From NCBI GenBank assembly GCA_905197585.1, contig CAJJZO010000055.1, forward strand, positions 1-9,875: a stretch of DNA of 9,875 nt, written 5' to 3'. Positions 1 to 6,853 of the stretch are shown here, in pieces. Each line of letters opens with the position of its first letter. The first letter of the stretch is position 1. Both the position numbers and the translations under genes were made by a program. Below the pieces are notes generated by a model. It had not been told where the DNA came from. It did no database searches and was given only the letters and a program-made list of their open reading frames with translations. The DNA comes from an uncultured Collinsella sp. (GTDB taxonomy: Bacteria; Actinomycetota; Coriobacteriia; Coriobacteriales; Coriobacteriaceae).

Positions 1-554
1 GCCTCGGCGGTAGCGGTCTTGCCGGTGCCGATGGCCCAGATGGGCTCGTAGGCGACGACGACCTGCTTGGGGCAGGTGATCTCAAGACCAGCAAGGCCAG
101 CCTTGACCTGGTTCACGACGTGCTCGACATAGGTGCCAGCCTCGCGGACCTCGAGGGACTCGCCGCAGCAGAAGACGGGAACAAGGCCGGCGGCAACGAG
201 AGCCTTAGCCTTCTTGTTCTGGTCCTCGTCGGTCTCGTGGAAGTAGTCGCGACGCTCGGAGTGACCGATGATGCAGTAGGTGCAGCCAGCGGACTTGAGC
301 ATGTCGCAAGAGGACTCACCGGTGAAGGCACCCTTGGCCTCCCAGTACACGTTCTGTGCACCGAGGGCGATGGGGGCAGCCTGAATGCGGTCATGAACCG
401 TGGTGATGTCGATGGTCGGAGGGCAGACGAGCACCTCGACGCCAGCCGGAACCTCGGGCAGAGCCTGAGCCAGCTCGTCGGCGAGCTTGGCAGCCTCGGC
501 GACGTCGTTGTTCATCTTCCAGTTACCAGCGATAAGAAGGGTGCGATTAGGCAT
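1..554 (-). CDS. tpiA: triosephosphate isomerase, C-terminal part cut by window edge
   Basis: Interconverts dihydroxyacetone phosphate and glyceraldehyde 3-phosphate in cytoplasmic glycolysis and gluconeogenesis. The first 184 residues of a family usually about 250 long are present. All three catalytic landmarks are visible: Lys13 in GNWKMN, His98 in IIGHSERR and Glu170 in AYEPIWAIGTG. The gene then runs off the window at position 1, so it is partial because of the window, not broken. The ATG at 554 is supported by GGAGG nine bases upstream. It lies inside the end of pgk (8-bp overlap, ATGCCTAA), which implies translational coupling and one transcript with pgk. Identification is near certain. 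Confidence 0.97.
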   Translation of the reverse strand, partial: MPNRTLLIAGNWKMNNDVAEAAKLADELAQALPEVPAGVEVLVCPPTIDITTVHDRIQAAPIALGAQNVYWEAKGAFTGESSCDMLKSAGCTYCIIGHSERRDYFHETDEDQNKKAKALVAAGLVPVFCCGESLEVREAGTYVEHVVNQVKAGLAGLEITCPKQVVVAYEPIWAIGTGKTATAE

Positions 555-1737
555 CGAGAAGCGCCTCCACTCCGGGCAGGGCCTTACCCTCGACGAGCTC
601 CATGGAAGCGCCACCACCGGTGGAGATCCAGCTCATCTTGTCGGCCAGGTTGAACTTGTTGACAGCTGCGACAGAGTCGCCACCGCCGATGATCGAGGTG
701 CAGTCGGCCTCGGCGACAGCCTCGGCGATAGCCTGGGTGCCGTGAGCAAAGTTGTCGAACTCGAAGACGCCCATGGGGCCATTCCAGAACACGGTCTTGG
801 CGCCCTTGACGGCCTCGGCGTAGAGCTCCTCGGTCTTGGGGCCGATGTCCATGCCCTCACGATCGTCGGGGATAGCGTCGGAAGCGACAACCTCGGGGAC
901 AGCGTCCTCGCCAAAATGATCGGCAACGCGGTTGTCGATGGGGAGCAGGATCTTGACGCCCTTCTCCTCGGCCTTCTTGAGCATCTCGCCAGCGCGCTCG
1001 ACCCAGTCCTCTTCCTTGAGGGACTGACCGACGGACAGGCCCTGAGCCAGGAAGAAGGTGTAGGCCATACCGCCACCGATGATCAGGGTGTCAGCAGAGT
1101 CGATGAGGTGATCGAGAACGCCGATCTTGGAGGAAACCTTGGAACCGCCGACGATGGCGACGAAGGGGCGCTCGGGCTCGGCGAAGATGCCGGTCAGCGT
1201 GTCGACCTCCTTCTCGAGCAGGAAGCCGGCGACGGCAGGCAGGTAAGCGGCGGGGCCCACGACGGAACCCTGGGCGCGGTGAGCGGTGCCGAAGGCATCG
1301 AGAACGAAGACGTCACCATAGGAAGCGAGCTTCTTGGCGATCTCGGGATCGTTCTTCTTCTCACGCTTGTCAAAACGGACGTTCTCGAGAACGAGGACCT
1401 TGCCCGGCTCGACGGCGGCGACAGCCTCAGCAGCCTTCTCGCCGTAGGTGTCGGCGACAAAGGCAACGTCGAGACCAGAGAGCTCAGCGAGCTTCTTGGC
1501 GACGGGCTCGAGGGACAGCTCGGGCTGGAAGCCGGTGCCCTCGGGACGGCCGAGGTGGCTCATGAGGATGACGCGAGCGTTGTGCTCAACGAGGTAGTTG
1601 ATGGTGGGCAGGGCAGCCTTGATACGGGTGGTGTCGCCAACGACGCCATCCTTGATAGGCACGTTAAAGTCAACGCGGACGAGAACGCGCTTTCCGTCGA
1701 CATCGATGTCGCGGACGGTCTTCTTGGTAAAGGCCAT
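547..1737 (-). CDS. pgk: phosphoglycerate kinase
   Basis: Transfers phosphate from 1,3-bisphosphoglycerate to ADP, the first ATP-yielding step of glycolysis. The 396-residue length is normal for the family. N-domain substrate motifs are RVDFNVP (21-27), SHLGRP (60-65), ENVRF (118-122) and DAFGTAHR (147-154). C-domain nucleotide motifs NGPMGVFEFDNFAHGT, GGGDSVAAV and STGGGASMELVEGK follow in order. I chose the ATG at 1737 (MAFTKKTVRD) because homologues start there and GAAAGG lies about 11 bases upstream. The frame stays open to an ATG at 1773, but that would add 12 residues atypical of the family. The gene follows the gap terminator, so pgk-tpiA probably has its own promoter or depends on read-through. 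I could not find a good sigma-70 promoter. Confidence 0.98.
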   Translation of the reverse strand: MAFTKKTVRDIDVDGKRVLVRVDFNVPIKDGVVGDTTRIKAALPTINYLVEHNARVILMSHLGRPEGTGFQPELSLEPVAKKLAELSGLDVAFVADTYGEKAAEAVAAVEPGKVLVLENVRFDKREKKNDPEIAKKLASYGDVFVLDAFGTAHRAQGSVVGPAAYLPAVAGFLLEKEVDTLTGIFAEPERPFVAIVGGSKVSSKIGVLDHLIDSADTLIIGGGMAYTFFLAQGLSVGQSLKEEDWVERAGEMLKKAEEKGVKILLPIDNRVADHFGEDAVPEVVASDAIPDDREGMDIGPKTEELYAEAVKGAKTVFWNGPMGVFEFDNFAHGTQAIAEAVAEADCTSIIGGGDSVAAVNKFNLADKMSWISTGGGASMELVEGKALPGVEALLDA

Positions 1738-1760
1738 GTTTGCTTCTACCTTTCGTACGT

Positions 1761-1783
1761 GTCTGCCTCCCATTACGGCAGAC
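1761..1783 (-). promoter_or_regulatory. stem-loop in the pgk leader
   Basis: GTCTGCC (1761-1767) and GGCAGAC (1777-1783) are perfect 7-bp inverted arms around a 9-base spacer. They lie 24 bases upstream of the pgk ATG and just downstream of the gap terminator. No T-run follows, so it is not a terminator. It could be an RNA leader stem or an operator; function is unknown. Confidence 0.4.
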
Positions 1784-1793
1784 GATTTCTTAT

Positions 1794-1840
1794 AAAAAGG
1801 GCGCGACCCTAGGGTGTAAGCCCTATAAGGCCGCGCCCTT
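1794..1840 (-). terminator. Rho-independent terminator of gap
   Basis: Arms AAGGGCGCG (1797-1805) and CGCGCCCTT (1832-1840) pair perfectly over 9 bp. An inner TAGGG/CCCTA stem (1810-1814 with 1821-1825) extends the hairpin. Read on the minus strand, the stem ends in a five-T run (1798-1794). It starts about 40 bases past the gap stop codon, in the expected position. The plus-strand reading has a poorer T-run (TTCTTT), so a bidirectional role is less likely. Confidence 0.8.
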
Positions 1841-1877
1841 CTTTAGACGCTCAACGAGCTATTCGCTAAAAGCTAAA

Positions 1878-2903
1878 TTAAGCAACGAACTTCTCGAAGT
1901 ACTTGATGGTGCGGACCATCTGAGAGGTGTAGGAGTTCTCGTTGTCGTACCAAGAGGTGACCTGAACGAGGGTCTGACCGTTGCCGAGGTCAGAGCACAT
2001 GGTCTGAGTGGCGGCGAAGATGGAGCCGTGGGTCTCGCCGACGATGTCGCGGGAGACGATCTGGTCCTCGTTGTAGGCGAAGGTCTCGGGGATGGTCTCA
2101 GCGTAGGCCTTCATGGCAGCGTTGACCTCGTCGACGGTGACCTTCTTGTCAACGACGGCGTAGAGGTTGGTCAGCGAGCCGGTCGGCGTCGGGACGCGCT
2201 GGGCGGCACCGATGAGCTTGCCGTTGAGCTCGGGGAGAACCAGGCCGATGGCCTTGGCAGCGCCCGTGGTGTTCGGGACGATGTTCTCGGAGCAGGCGCG
2301 GGAGCGACGGAAGTTGCCCTTGCGCTGCGGGCCGTCGAGCGGCATCTGGTCGCCGGTGAAGGCGTGGATGGTGGTCATGATGCCGGACACGATGGGAGCG
2401 AAGTCGTTCAGACCCTTGGCCATCGGGGCGAGGCAGTTGGTGGTGCAGGAAGCAGCGGAGATGATGTTGTCCTCAGCGGTCAGCGTCTCATGGTTGACGT
2501 TGTACACGATGGTGGGCAGATCGCTGCCGGCCGGAGCGGAGATGACGACCTTCTTGGCGCCAGCGTTGATGTGGGCCTGAGCCTTAGCCTTGCTGGTGTA
2601 GAAGCCGGTGCACTCGAGAACGACGTCGACGTCGAGGTCGCCCCAAGGCAGGTTGTTAGCGTCGGCCTCCTTGTAGATCTTGATCTCCTTGCCGTCAACG
2701 GTGATGGAATCCTCGCCAGCAACGACCTCGTGATCGCGAGCATAGTTGCCCTGCGTGGAGTCGTACTTCAGCAGGTAAGCGAGCATATCGGGAGAGGTGA
2801 GGTCGTTGATAGCGACGATCTCGGAGCCCTCATGACCGAACATCTGACGGAAAGCCAGACGACCGATGCGACCGAAGCCGTTAATAGCAACCTTTACTGC
2901 CAT
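1878..2903 (-). CDS. gap: glyceraldehyde-3-phosphate dehydrogenase (type I, NAD-dependent)
   Basis: Oxidises and phosphorylates glyceraldehyde 3-phosphate to 1,3-bisphosphoglycerate with NAD. The protein has 341 residues, the usual length. The N-terminal Rossmann motif INGFGRIGR is followed by Asp34 in AINDLT, the residue that normally favours NAD over NADP. The catalytic cysteine is Cys153 in SAASCTTNC and its partner is His180 in [10 protein letters not shown]. The C-terminal [13 protein letters not shown] stretch is typical. The ATG at 2903 has an AAAGGAG ribosome binding site 6 bases upstream; the open frame continues to 3005, but the added residues are unlike any GAPDH. It sits downstream of whiA across an AT-rich 193-bp gap with possible operators, and ends at a strong terminator before pgk. 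Confidence 0.98.
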   Translation of the reverse strand: MAVKVAINGFGRIGRLAFRQMFGHEGSEIVAINDLTSPDMLAYLLKYDSTQGNYARDHEVVAGEDSITVDGKEIKIYKEADANNLPWGDLDVDVVLECTGFYTSKAKAQAHINAGAKKVVISAPAGSDLPTIVYNVNHETLTAEDNIISAASCTTNCLAPMAKGLNDFAPIVSGIMTTIHAFTGDQMPLDGPQRKGNFRRSRACSENIVPNTTGAAKAIGLVLPELNGKLIGAAQRVPTPTGSLTNLYAVVDKKVTVDEVNAAMKAYAETIPETFAYNEDQIVSRDIVGETHGSIFAATQTMCSDLGNGQTLVQVTSWYDNENSYTSQMVRTIKYFEKFVA

Positions 2904-2975
2904 TGTGTCTCCTTTCGTAAGGCCCCCGCGAGCTACAGCGCCCGCCGTTGAGGCCCACAAACTAACCACTCGCCT

Positions 2976-3005
2976 AATATACCTTTTTTTTGACTTGAAT
3001 TTCAC
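2976..3005 (-). promoter_or_regulatory. putative gap promoter
   Basis: On the minus strand a TATATT box (2981-2976) lies 18 bases downstream of GTGAAA (3005-3000), which matches 4 of 6 positions of TTGACA. The spacer contains an A-tract. Transcription would begin near 2969, leaving a leader of roughly 65 bases before the gap ATG. The -35 match is weak, so this is a candidate only. Confidence 0.35.
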
Positions 3006-3020
3006 GAGAATGCTCGAAAT
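2999..3020. promoter_or_regulatory. dyad overlapping the gap -35 region
   Basis: CGAG-AATG-CTCG (3005-3016) is a perfect 4-bp dyad around 4 bases. It is flanked by ATTT (2999-3002) and AAAT (3017-3020), which also pair if a two-base bulge is allowed. Its overlap with the proposed -35 box fits a repressor site, but short dyads also arise by chance. Confidence 0.25.
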
Positions 3021-3037
3021 TGAAAATCAAATTTACG

Positions 3038-3051
3038 TTAAAACGTTTTAA
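3038..3051. promoter_or_regulatory. 14-bp perfect palindrome upstream of gap
   Basis: TTAAAACGTTTTAA reads identically on both strands and is centred on CG, like operators of LacI/GalR-family regulators (for example the AAACGTTT core of PurR sites). It lies about 75 bases upstream of the proposed gap transcription start, in the whiA-gap intergenic region. It is a candidate operator for a sugar-responsive regulator; no regulator gene is visible in the window. Confidence 0.4.
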
Positions 3052-3096
3052 AGACTAAAATAGCAGCTAAATCCATATATAAGTCGTTACTTCAAA

Positions 3097-4026
3097 CTAC
3101 CTGTTTGCTTCAATGAGCTTTTCAAGCCGTAAAACACGATGGTAGAGGGCTGACTTCGACAAGGGAGGGTCAGCCATCTCCCCCAAATCACGCAGCGACA
3201 GATCGGGGTAGTGCTCGCGCAGGTCGCAAAAGACCGCCAAGGCATCCGGAAGCGCATCGCGAAGGCCACGCTGCTCGAGCTCATCGATAAGCGCAAGCTG
3301 ATGTTGGGCGGCACCGGCGCTTCTGGTCTGGTTGGCGAGCTCGGCGTTCACGCGACGGTTCACATCGTTCTTAACCAACTTGACCGCGCGCGCCTCCTCA
3401 ATCTCGGCAACGCTGCGCTTGGCACCAATGAGCTTTAATAGATGCTCGATTTCCTCGGCGCTCTTAATGTACACGGCATATGACCCCCGCCGTGCATTAA
3501 CACGAGCATGGACCCCAATCTGCTCCAACAGATCGCAAAGCCCCTTGGCATATTGCTCGCCCTGCACAGCAATCTCCAAATGAAAATCGCCGTGTGGATC
3601 GGCCACGAAGCCGCCCGCGATGAGCGCGCCGCGGATATAGGCAAGTCTACAGCAAGGACGGGCAACGATATGTCGGGGCACGCCGGCGACAAGTCCTCCC
3701 CTACGTTCGAGGATACCCAGCAGAACCAAGGCCTTATCCAGGTCTGGCTGATCAGGCAAGGTGATGAGGTAGTTTCGAACCTTATGCAATACAGATTTAC
3801 GGACGGTGAACTCCGTTTTGAGCTTAAGGATACGATGCGTCAGCGTGATCATCGTGCGCGCGACGGCTCCCGTCTCAGTCGCAACCGTCAAACGATACCG
3901 CCCAGAGCCGGTAAGCGAGAGCGTACCGCTCACGCGCGTGAGGGCGGCAAGCGTCGACAAGTCGCAGTATTCACATTCGGGTTCGCAGCGCGCAAGCTCG
4001 TCGCGCACCTCAGCGGTAAACGACAT
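3097..4026 (-). CDS. whiA: WhiA family DNA-binding protein
   Basis: WhiA is a homing-endonuclease-like DNA-binding protein that acts as a transcription factor for division and sporulation genes in Streptomyces and affects division and chromosome segregation in Bacillus. The 309-residue protein shows a degenerate LAGLIDADG-like domain with RGALIAGGFVADP (132-144). It also has the conserved linker NDVNRRVNAELAN (220-232) and a C-terminal helix-turn-helix around LSLRDLGEMADPPLSKSAL (about 276-294). The ATG at 4026 begins MSFTAEVRDEL, as in homologues. The ribosome binding site is weak (AGG five bases upstream), and the 6-bp distance from the rapZ stop suggests coupling. No convincing terminator follows, so read-through into gap is possible. 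Confidence 0.95.
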   Translation of the reverse strand: MSFTAEVRDELARCEPECEYCDLSTLAALTRVSGTLSLTGSGRYRLTVATETGAVARTMITLTHRILKLKTEFTVRKSVLHKVRNYLITLPDQPDLDKALVLLGILERRGGLVAGVPRHIVARPCCRLAYIRGALIAGGFVADPHGDFHLEIAVQGEQYAKGLCDLLEQIGVHARVNARRGSYAVYIKSAEEIEHLLKLIGAKRSVAEIEEARAVKLVKNDVNRRVNAELANQTRSAGAAQHQLALIDELEQRGLRDALPDALAVFCDLREHYPDLSLRDLGEMADPPLSKSALYHRVLRLEKLIEANR

Positions 4027-4032
4027 GCAGGC

Positions 4033-4953
4033 CTATGCCTTCGTGTTGGCGCGCGACAGGTCGCGGTGGGAGATGCTCACATGATACTGAGCGCCTTCCA
4101 AATAACGTGCCGTGGCCTCGGCAATGGCAACGCTGCGGTGCTGGCCGCCCGTGCAGCCGATGGCGATAGAAAGCTGCGGCTTACCCTCCGCGATATAACC
4201 GGGCATGACCGTATCGAGCAGCTGTGTCCAAGCCTTCCAAAACTCCTGCGTCTTGGGATGGTCCAGAACAAAATCGGAGACCTTTTTATCGAGACCGGTC
4301 ATCGTGCGCATCTCGGGATCGTAGAACGGATTGGGCAGGAAGCGGACGTCGATCATAATATCCGCTTCGACGGGCATGCCGTGCTTAAAGCCAAACGAGA
4401 ACACGTGGACGTCCATGAGCTGCTGGTCGGACAGCTCGGAAAATGCCATACGTAGCTTGTTGCGCAGCGCAGAGGTACGCAGACGGCTCGTGTCGATAAT
4501 CATATCGGCTCGGTCGCGCACGCCCTGCAGCTGAAGGCGCTCGCGCTGAATGGCATCGGCCGTAGTCTCCCCCGGCTTGGCAATGGGATGACGGCGGCGA
4601 TTTTCGCTGTAGCGACGAATCAGCACCTCGTCAGAAGCCTCCAGGAACACGATGTCGCAGCTCATCTCGCGCTCTTCGAGCGCCGCGACCGCATCGAGCA
4701 ACTCGTCAAACAGTCCCTGGCTACGCAAATCGCAGGTGACGGCGAGATGCCTGCCCACGCCCGTATTGATGCCGACGAGCTCGGCAAGCTGGGCGATGAG
4801 ACGCGGAGGCAGGTTATCGATGCAAAAATAGCCCATGTCCTCGAACACGTGCATGGCCTGTGTGCGGCCTGATCCGGACATTCCGGTGATGATGACGATA
4901 TCGGGGATGCGCTCCGAGCGCTCCGCCGCATCCATGGCATCTCCCTTTTGCAT
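4033..4953 (-). CDS. rapZ: RapZ/YvcJ family nucleotide-binding protein
   Basis: The RapZ/YvcJ family binds nucleotides; in E. coli RapZ is an RNA-binding adaptor that directs a small RNA controlling glmS to RNase E. Outside enterobacteria its role is less clear. With the ATG at 4953 the protein has 306 residues. The P-loop is GMSGSGRT (24-31), with Arg30 replacing the usual Lys, as in actinobacterial homologues. The C-terminal signature GCTGGQHRS is at 266-274. Two starts have ribosome binding sites: ATG 4953 (GGGAGG, 6 bases away) and ATG 4935 (GGGAG, 5 bases away, giving 300 residues). I prefer the first for its stronger site, but either is possible. It is followed by whiA after 6 bp; yvcK, usually between them, is absent. 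Confidence 0.92.
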   Translation of the reverse strand: MQKGDAMDAAERSERIPDIVIITGMSGSGRTQAMHVFEDMGYFCIDNLPPRLIAQLAELVGINTGVGRHLAVTCDLRSQGLFDELLDAVAALEEREMSCDIVFLEASDEVLIRRYSENRRRHPIAKPGETTADAIQRERLQLQGVRDRADMIIDTSRLRTSALRNKLRMAFSELSDQQLMDVHVFSFGFKHGMPVEADIMIDVRFLPNPFYDPEMRTMTGLDKKVSDFVLDHPKTQEFWKAWTQLLDTVMPGYIAEGKPQLSIAIGCTGGQHRSVAIAEATARYLEGAQYHVSISHRDLSRANTKA

Positions 4954-4965
4954 GTGTTGCCTCCC

Positions 4966-5003
4966 GAAAACAAGCGCGGGACCCAGCAACCCGGATCCCG
5001 CGC
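4966..5003 (-). terminator. terminator of the nan cluster (or rapZ leader attenuator)
   Basis: GCGCGGGA (4974-4981) pairs with TCCCGCGC (4996-5003) over 8 bp. On the minus strand the stem is followed by TTGTTTTC (4973-4966). It lies about 50 bases after the nanE stop and only 13 bases before the GGGAGG ribosome binding site of rapZ. The simplest reading is a terminator for the nan transcript. If rapZ is transcribed from further upstream, the same hairpin would sit in its leader and could act as an attenuator. Confidence 0.65.
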
Positions 5004-5055
5004 GGTCAATTGCCTTTAAATGAGTATACCGCCCCGAGCGGATACGAGGCCTGTC

Positions 5056-5742
5056 TTACGCCTCAAGCGCAGCCTTGAACCAACTCGTAATACTCGTGGG
5101 GTGCGTGATGGCGGTGCCGACGACAACGGCCCAGGCACCAGCATCGATCGCGGCGCGAGCCTCCTCGGGCGTATGCACGCGACCCTCGCAAATGATGGGA
5201 AGGCCGGGGAATTCCTCGGTCGCCTGACGCAGGAGCGGCAGATCGGGGCCATCGGCCATGGTGCAGTCGATGGCGGCGACGCCGTGAGAAAGCGTGGTGG
5301 ATACCAGGTCAAAGCCCATATCAACAGCACGGCGAATATCCTCGATGGTGGCACAATCCGCCATCAGGAGCACACCCTCCTCGTGCAGCGGACGGAAGGT
5401 ATCCTCGACCGTCTTGCCATCGGGGCGCGGACGATCGGTGGCGTCGATCGCCACGATATCGGCACCGGCAGCAACGCAGGCGCGAGCGTGACGCAGCGTC
5501 GGCGTGATGTAAACGCCCTCGTGCCCATCCTTCCACAGGCCGATGACGGGAACCTCACAGCGACCCTTAATGGCGGCAATGTCGGCAAGGCCCTGGCAGC
5601 GAATGGCGGCGGCGCCGCCGAGCTCGCAAGCGCGAGACATTTGAGCCATGGTCTCGGGCGTACGAAGCGGCTCGCCCATATACGCCTGAACGCTCACGAC
5701 GAGCTTGCCCTTCAGGGACTGGATCAAAGGATCAACGGTCAT
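5056..5742 (-). CDS. nanE: N-acetylmannosamine-6-phosphate 2-epimerase
   Basis: Converts ManNAc-6-P to GlcNAc-6-P in the cytoplasm, the third step of the NanA-NanK-NanE sialic-acid pathway. The 228-residue TIM barrel matches the family length. Expected catalytic residues are present: Lys71 in PVIGLWK and Glu186 in IICEGRVHTPEEA, equivalent to the Lys/Glu pair described for the Clostridium perfringens enzyme. AIDATDRPRP, LMADCAT and the C-terminal VVVGTAITHP phosphate-binding loop are also typical. I use the ATG at 5742 (MTVDPLIQSLKGKL), with GAAAGG 11 bases upstream, rather than the open-frame ATG at 5781, which would extend into the upstream hairpin element. It is the last gene of the cluster. 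Confidence 0.95.
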   Translation of the reverse strand: MTVDPLIQSLKGKLVVSVQAYMGEPLRTPETMAQMSRACELGGAAAIRCQGLADIAAIKGRCEVPVIGLWKDGHEGVYITPTLRHARACVAAGADIVAIDATDRPRPDGKTVEDTFRPLHEEGVLLMADCATIEDIRRAVDMGFDLVSTTLSHGVAAIDCTMADGPDLPLLRQATEEFPGLPIICEGRVHTPEEARAAIDAGAWAVVVGTAITHPTSITSWFKAALEA

Positions 5743-5767
5743 GTTCGACTCAACCTTTCTCAAAACA

Positions 5768-5865
5768 GCCTTCTGAGACACCGCACCTTGACGTTCAAAC
5801 CGTCGCTCGCGTACCGAAGTACGCTTCGCTCCTCTTTCACGTCAATCTGCGGCACCTCAGAAGGC
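5768..5865. repeat. 98-bp two-level palindromic element between the ROK kinase and nanE
   Basis: The outer arms at 5768-5794 and 5839-5865 are 27 bases each and complementary at 22 positions. The matched blocks are GCCTTCTGAG/CTCAGAAGGC, CCGCA/TGCGG and TTGACGT/ACGTCAA. The interior has a second perfect hairpin, GCGTAC-CGAA-GTACGC (5809-5824). Read on the minus strand, the outer stem is followed by TGTTTTGAG, a weak T-run. The mismatch pattern suggests a mobile palindromic repeat (REP/MITE-like) or a folded RNA in the nan transcript, not chance. I cannot see whether copies occur elsewhere in the genome. Confidence 0.7.
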
Positions 5866-5882
5866 GCACTTGGTAGTTATAT

Positions 5883-6848
5883 TTACTTCAACGACGCAAG
5901 AAGGTGTTCGGCAGCACCGATGAGCGGCGCGTCGCCCTCCAGAGAGCCGATGAGAATCGGCGTGTCCTGAAGCGGGTCGAGCGCCTGGCTGGCATAGCCC
6001 TCGTGCACCGAGTCCTTCCACGTCTGTGAACGCCAATCGGGACCTTGGTGAATCACGCCGCCCGAAAGCACGATGACCTCAGGGTCCAGGATGTTAGCGA
6101 GCGAGCCCAAGCTGGCACCCAGCGCAAAGCCGGCGTCATGGATGACCTCGGTCGCCTTTGCGTCGCCCGCACGGCACAGGTCGTTCACATCGCGACCGAC
6201 CGAAGGACGGCTGGGGTCGACGCGACCAAAGCGCTCATCGTACATACGACCAATGGAAGTGCCCGAAGCAACCGACTCCAGATGGCCGGAACGCCCGCAG
6301 GCGCAGGGAATACCGGCGGCAGCCGAGCACTCGATGTGGCCCATATGGCCAGCAGCACCATGGAAGCCTTGCATCACGCGGCCGTTCTCGACATATGCGC
6401 CGCCGATGCCCGTACCGATGCCAAGACACAAGACGGAGAACTTGCCCTTGCCGACGCCCCAGTGGGCCTCGCCCAGAGCATGAGCCTGCACGTCGCCTAC
6501 AACGGCAACGGGAAGACCGAGGTCCTCGCGCAGGCGCGGCCCCAACTGAACACCGGACCAGCCGGGCATGATCTCGTTGGCATACGCGATGGCGCCCGTC
6601 TTGGGATCGACGACGCCGGCGGCACCGATACCGACGCCAAGGACCTCGACATCGGGATTCGCCTCGAGAGCAGCCTTGATGGACGCCTCGATACGCTGGA
6701 AGACGGCCTCGCCGCCCTCTTGGGCCTCGGTGGGAACCTCGGCCTCAAAAACAGGATGGGGCACACTACCGTCAGCCGGGTACTCCATGATGGCAGTCGC
6801 GATCTTAGTTCCGCCGATATCGACAGAGCAGACGTACTTGTTCTCCAT
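5883..6848 (-). CDS. nanK: ROK family sugar kinase, probable N-acetylmannosamine kinase
   Basis: Likely phosphorylates ManNAc to ManNAc-6-P with ATP; the substrate is inferred from its place between a NanA-like lyase and nanE. The 321-residue protein has the ROK ATP-binding start SVDIGGTKIA (8-17) and the second nucleotide motif LGIGTGIGG (142-150). The presumed catalytic base is Asp119 in VVGDVQAHALGE. The zinc-site region, GHMGHIEC then CACGRSGHLE (to about 191), departs from the classical pattern. The usual third cysteine is His189, and the usual sugar-contacting Glu in GExGH is His168. The ATG at 6848 follows AAGGAG six to seven bases away. Glucokinase or GlcNAc kinase activity cannot be excluded. 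It is separated from nanE by 140 bp containing a large palindromic element. Confidence 0.8.
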   Translation of the reverse strand: MENKYVCSVDIGGTKIATAIMEYPADGSVPHPVFEAEVPTEAQEGGEAVFQRIEASIKAALEANPDVEVLGVGIGAAGVVDPKTGAIAYANEIMPGWSGVQLGPRLREDLGLPVAVVGDVQAHALGEAHWGVGKGKFSVLCLGIGTGIGGAYVENGRVMQGFHGAAGHMGHIECSAAAGIPCACGRSGHLESVASGTSIGRMYDERFGRVDPSRPSVGRDVNDLCRAGDAKATEVIHDAGFALGASLGSLANILDPEVIVLSGGVIHQGPDWRSQTWKDSVHEGYASQALDPLQDTPILIGSLEGDAPLIGAAEHLLASLK

Positions 6849-6853
6849 GTCGC

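Noticed and set aside
1738..1773. Upstream ATG extension of pgk (12 extra residues)
   Set aside because: The extra residues are not family-like and overlap the leader stem-loop; the ATG at 1737 has a suitable ribosome binding site.
487..1812. Long plus-strand open frame (441 codons) antisense to pgk
   Set aside because: It mirrors the codon bias of pgk on the other strand. Its translation is low-complexity (rich in Leu, Gly, Asp, Val) with no recognisable domain, and pgk is certain.
1740..2951. Plus-strand open frame (403 codons) antisense to gap
   Set aside because: It is a shadow of the GC-rich gap gene, without a ribosome binding site or known motifs.
2999..3010. Rex (redox) operator upstream of gap
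   Set aside because: GTGAAATTCAAG resembles half of a Rex site, but the second half and the spacing of TTGTGAA-N4-TTCACAA are not present.
3052..3096. Terminator after whiA
   Set aside because: The region is AT-rich, but I found no stem followed by a T-run.
4966..5020. Possible T-box or other riboswitch in the rapZ leader
   Set aside because: The GGGTTGCTGGGTCCCGCG stretch loosely recalls a T-box, but the conserved T-box sequence and specifier stem are absent. A simple hairpin with a T-run explains it.
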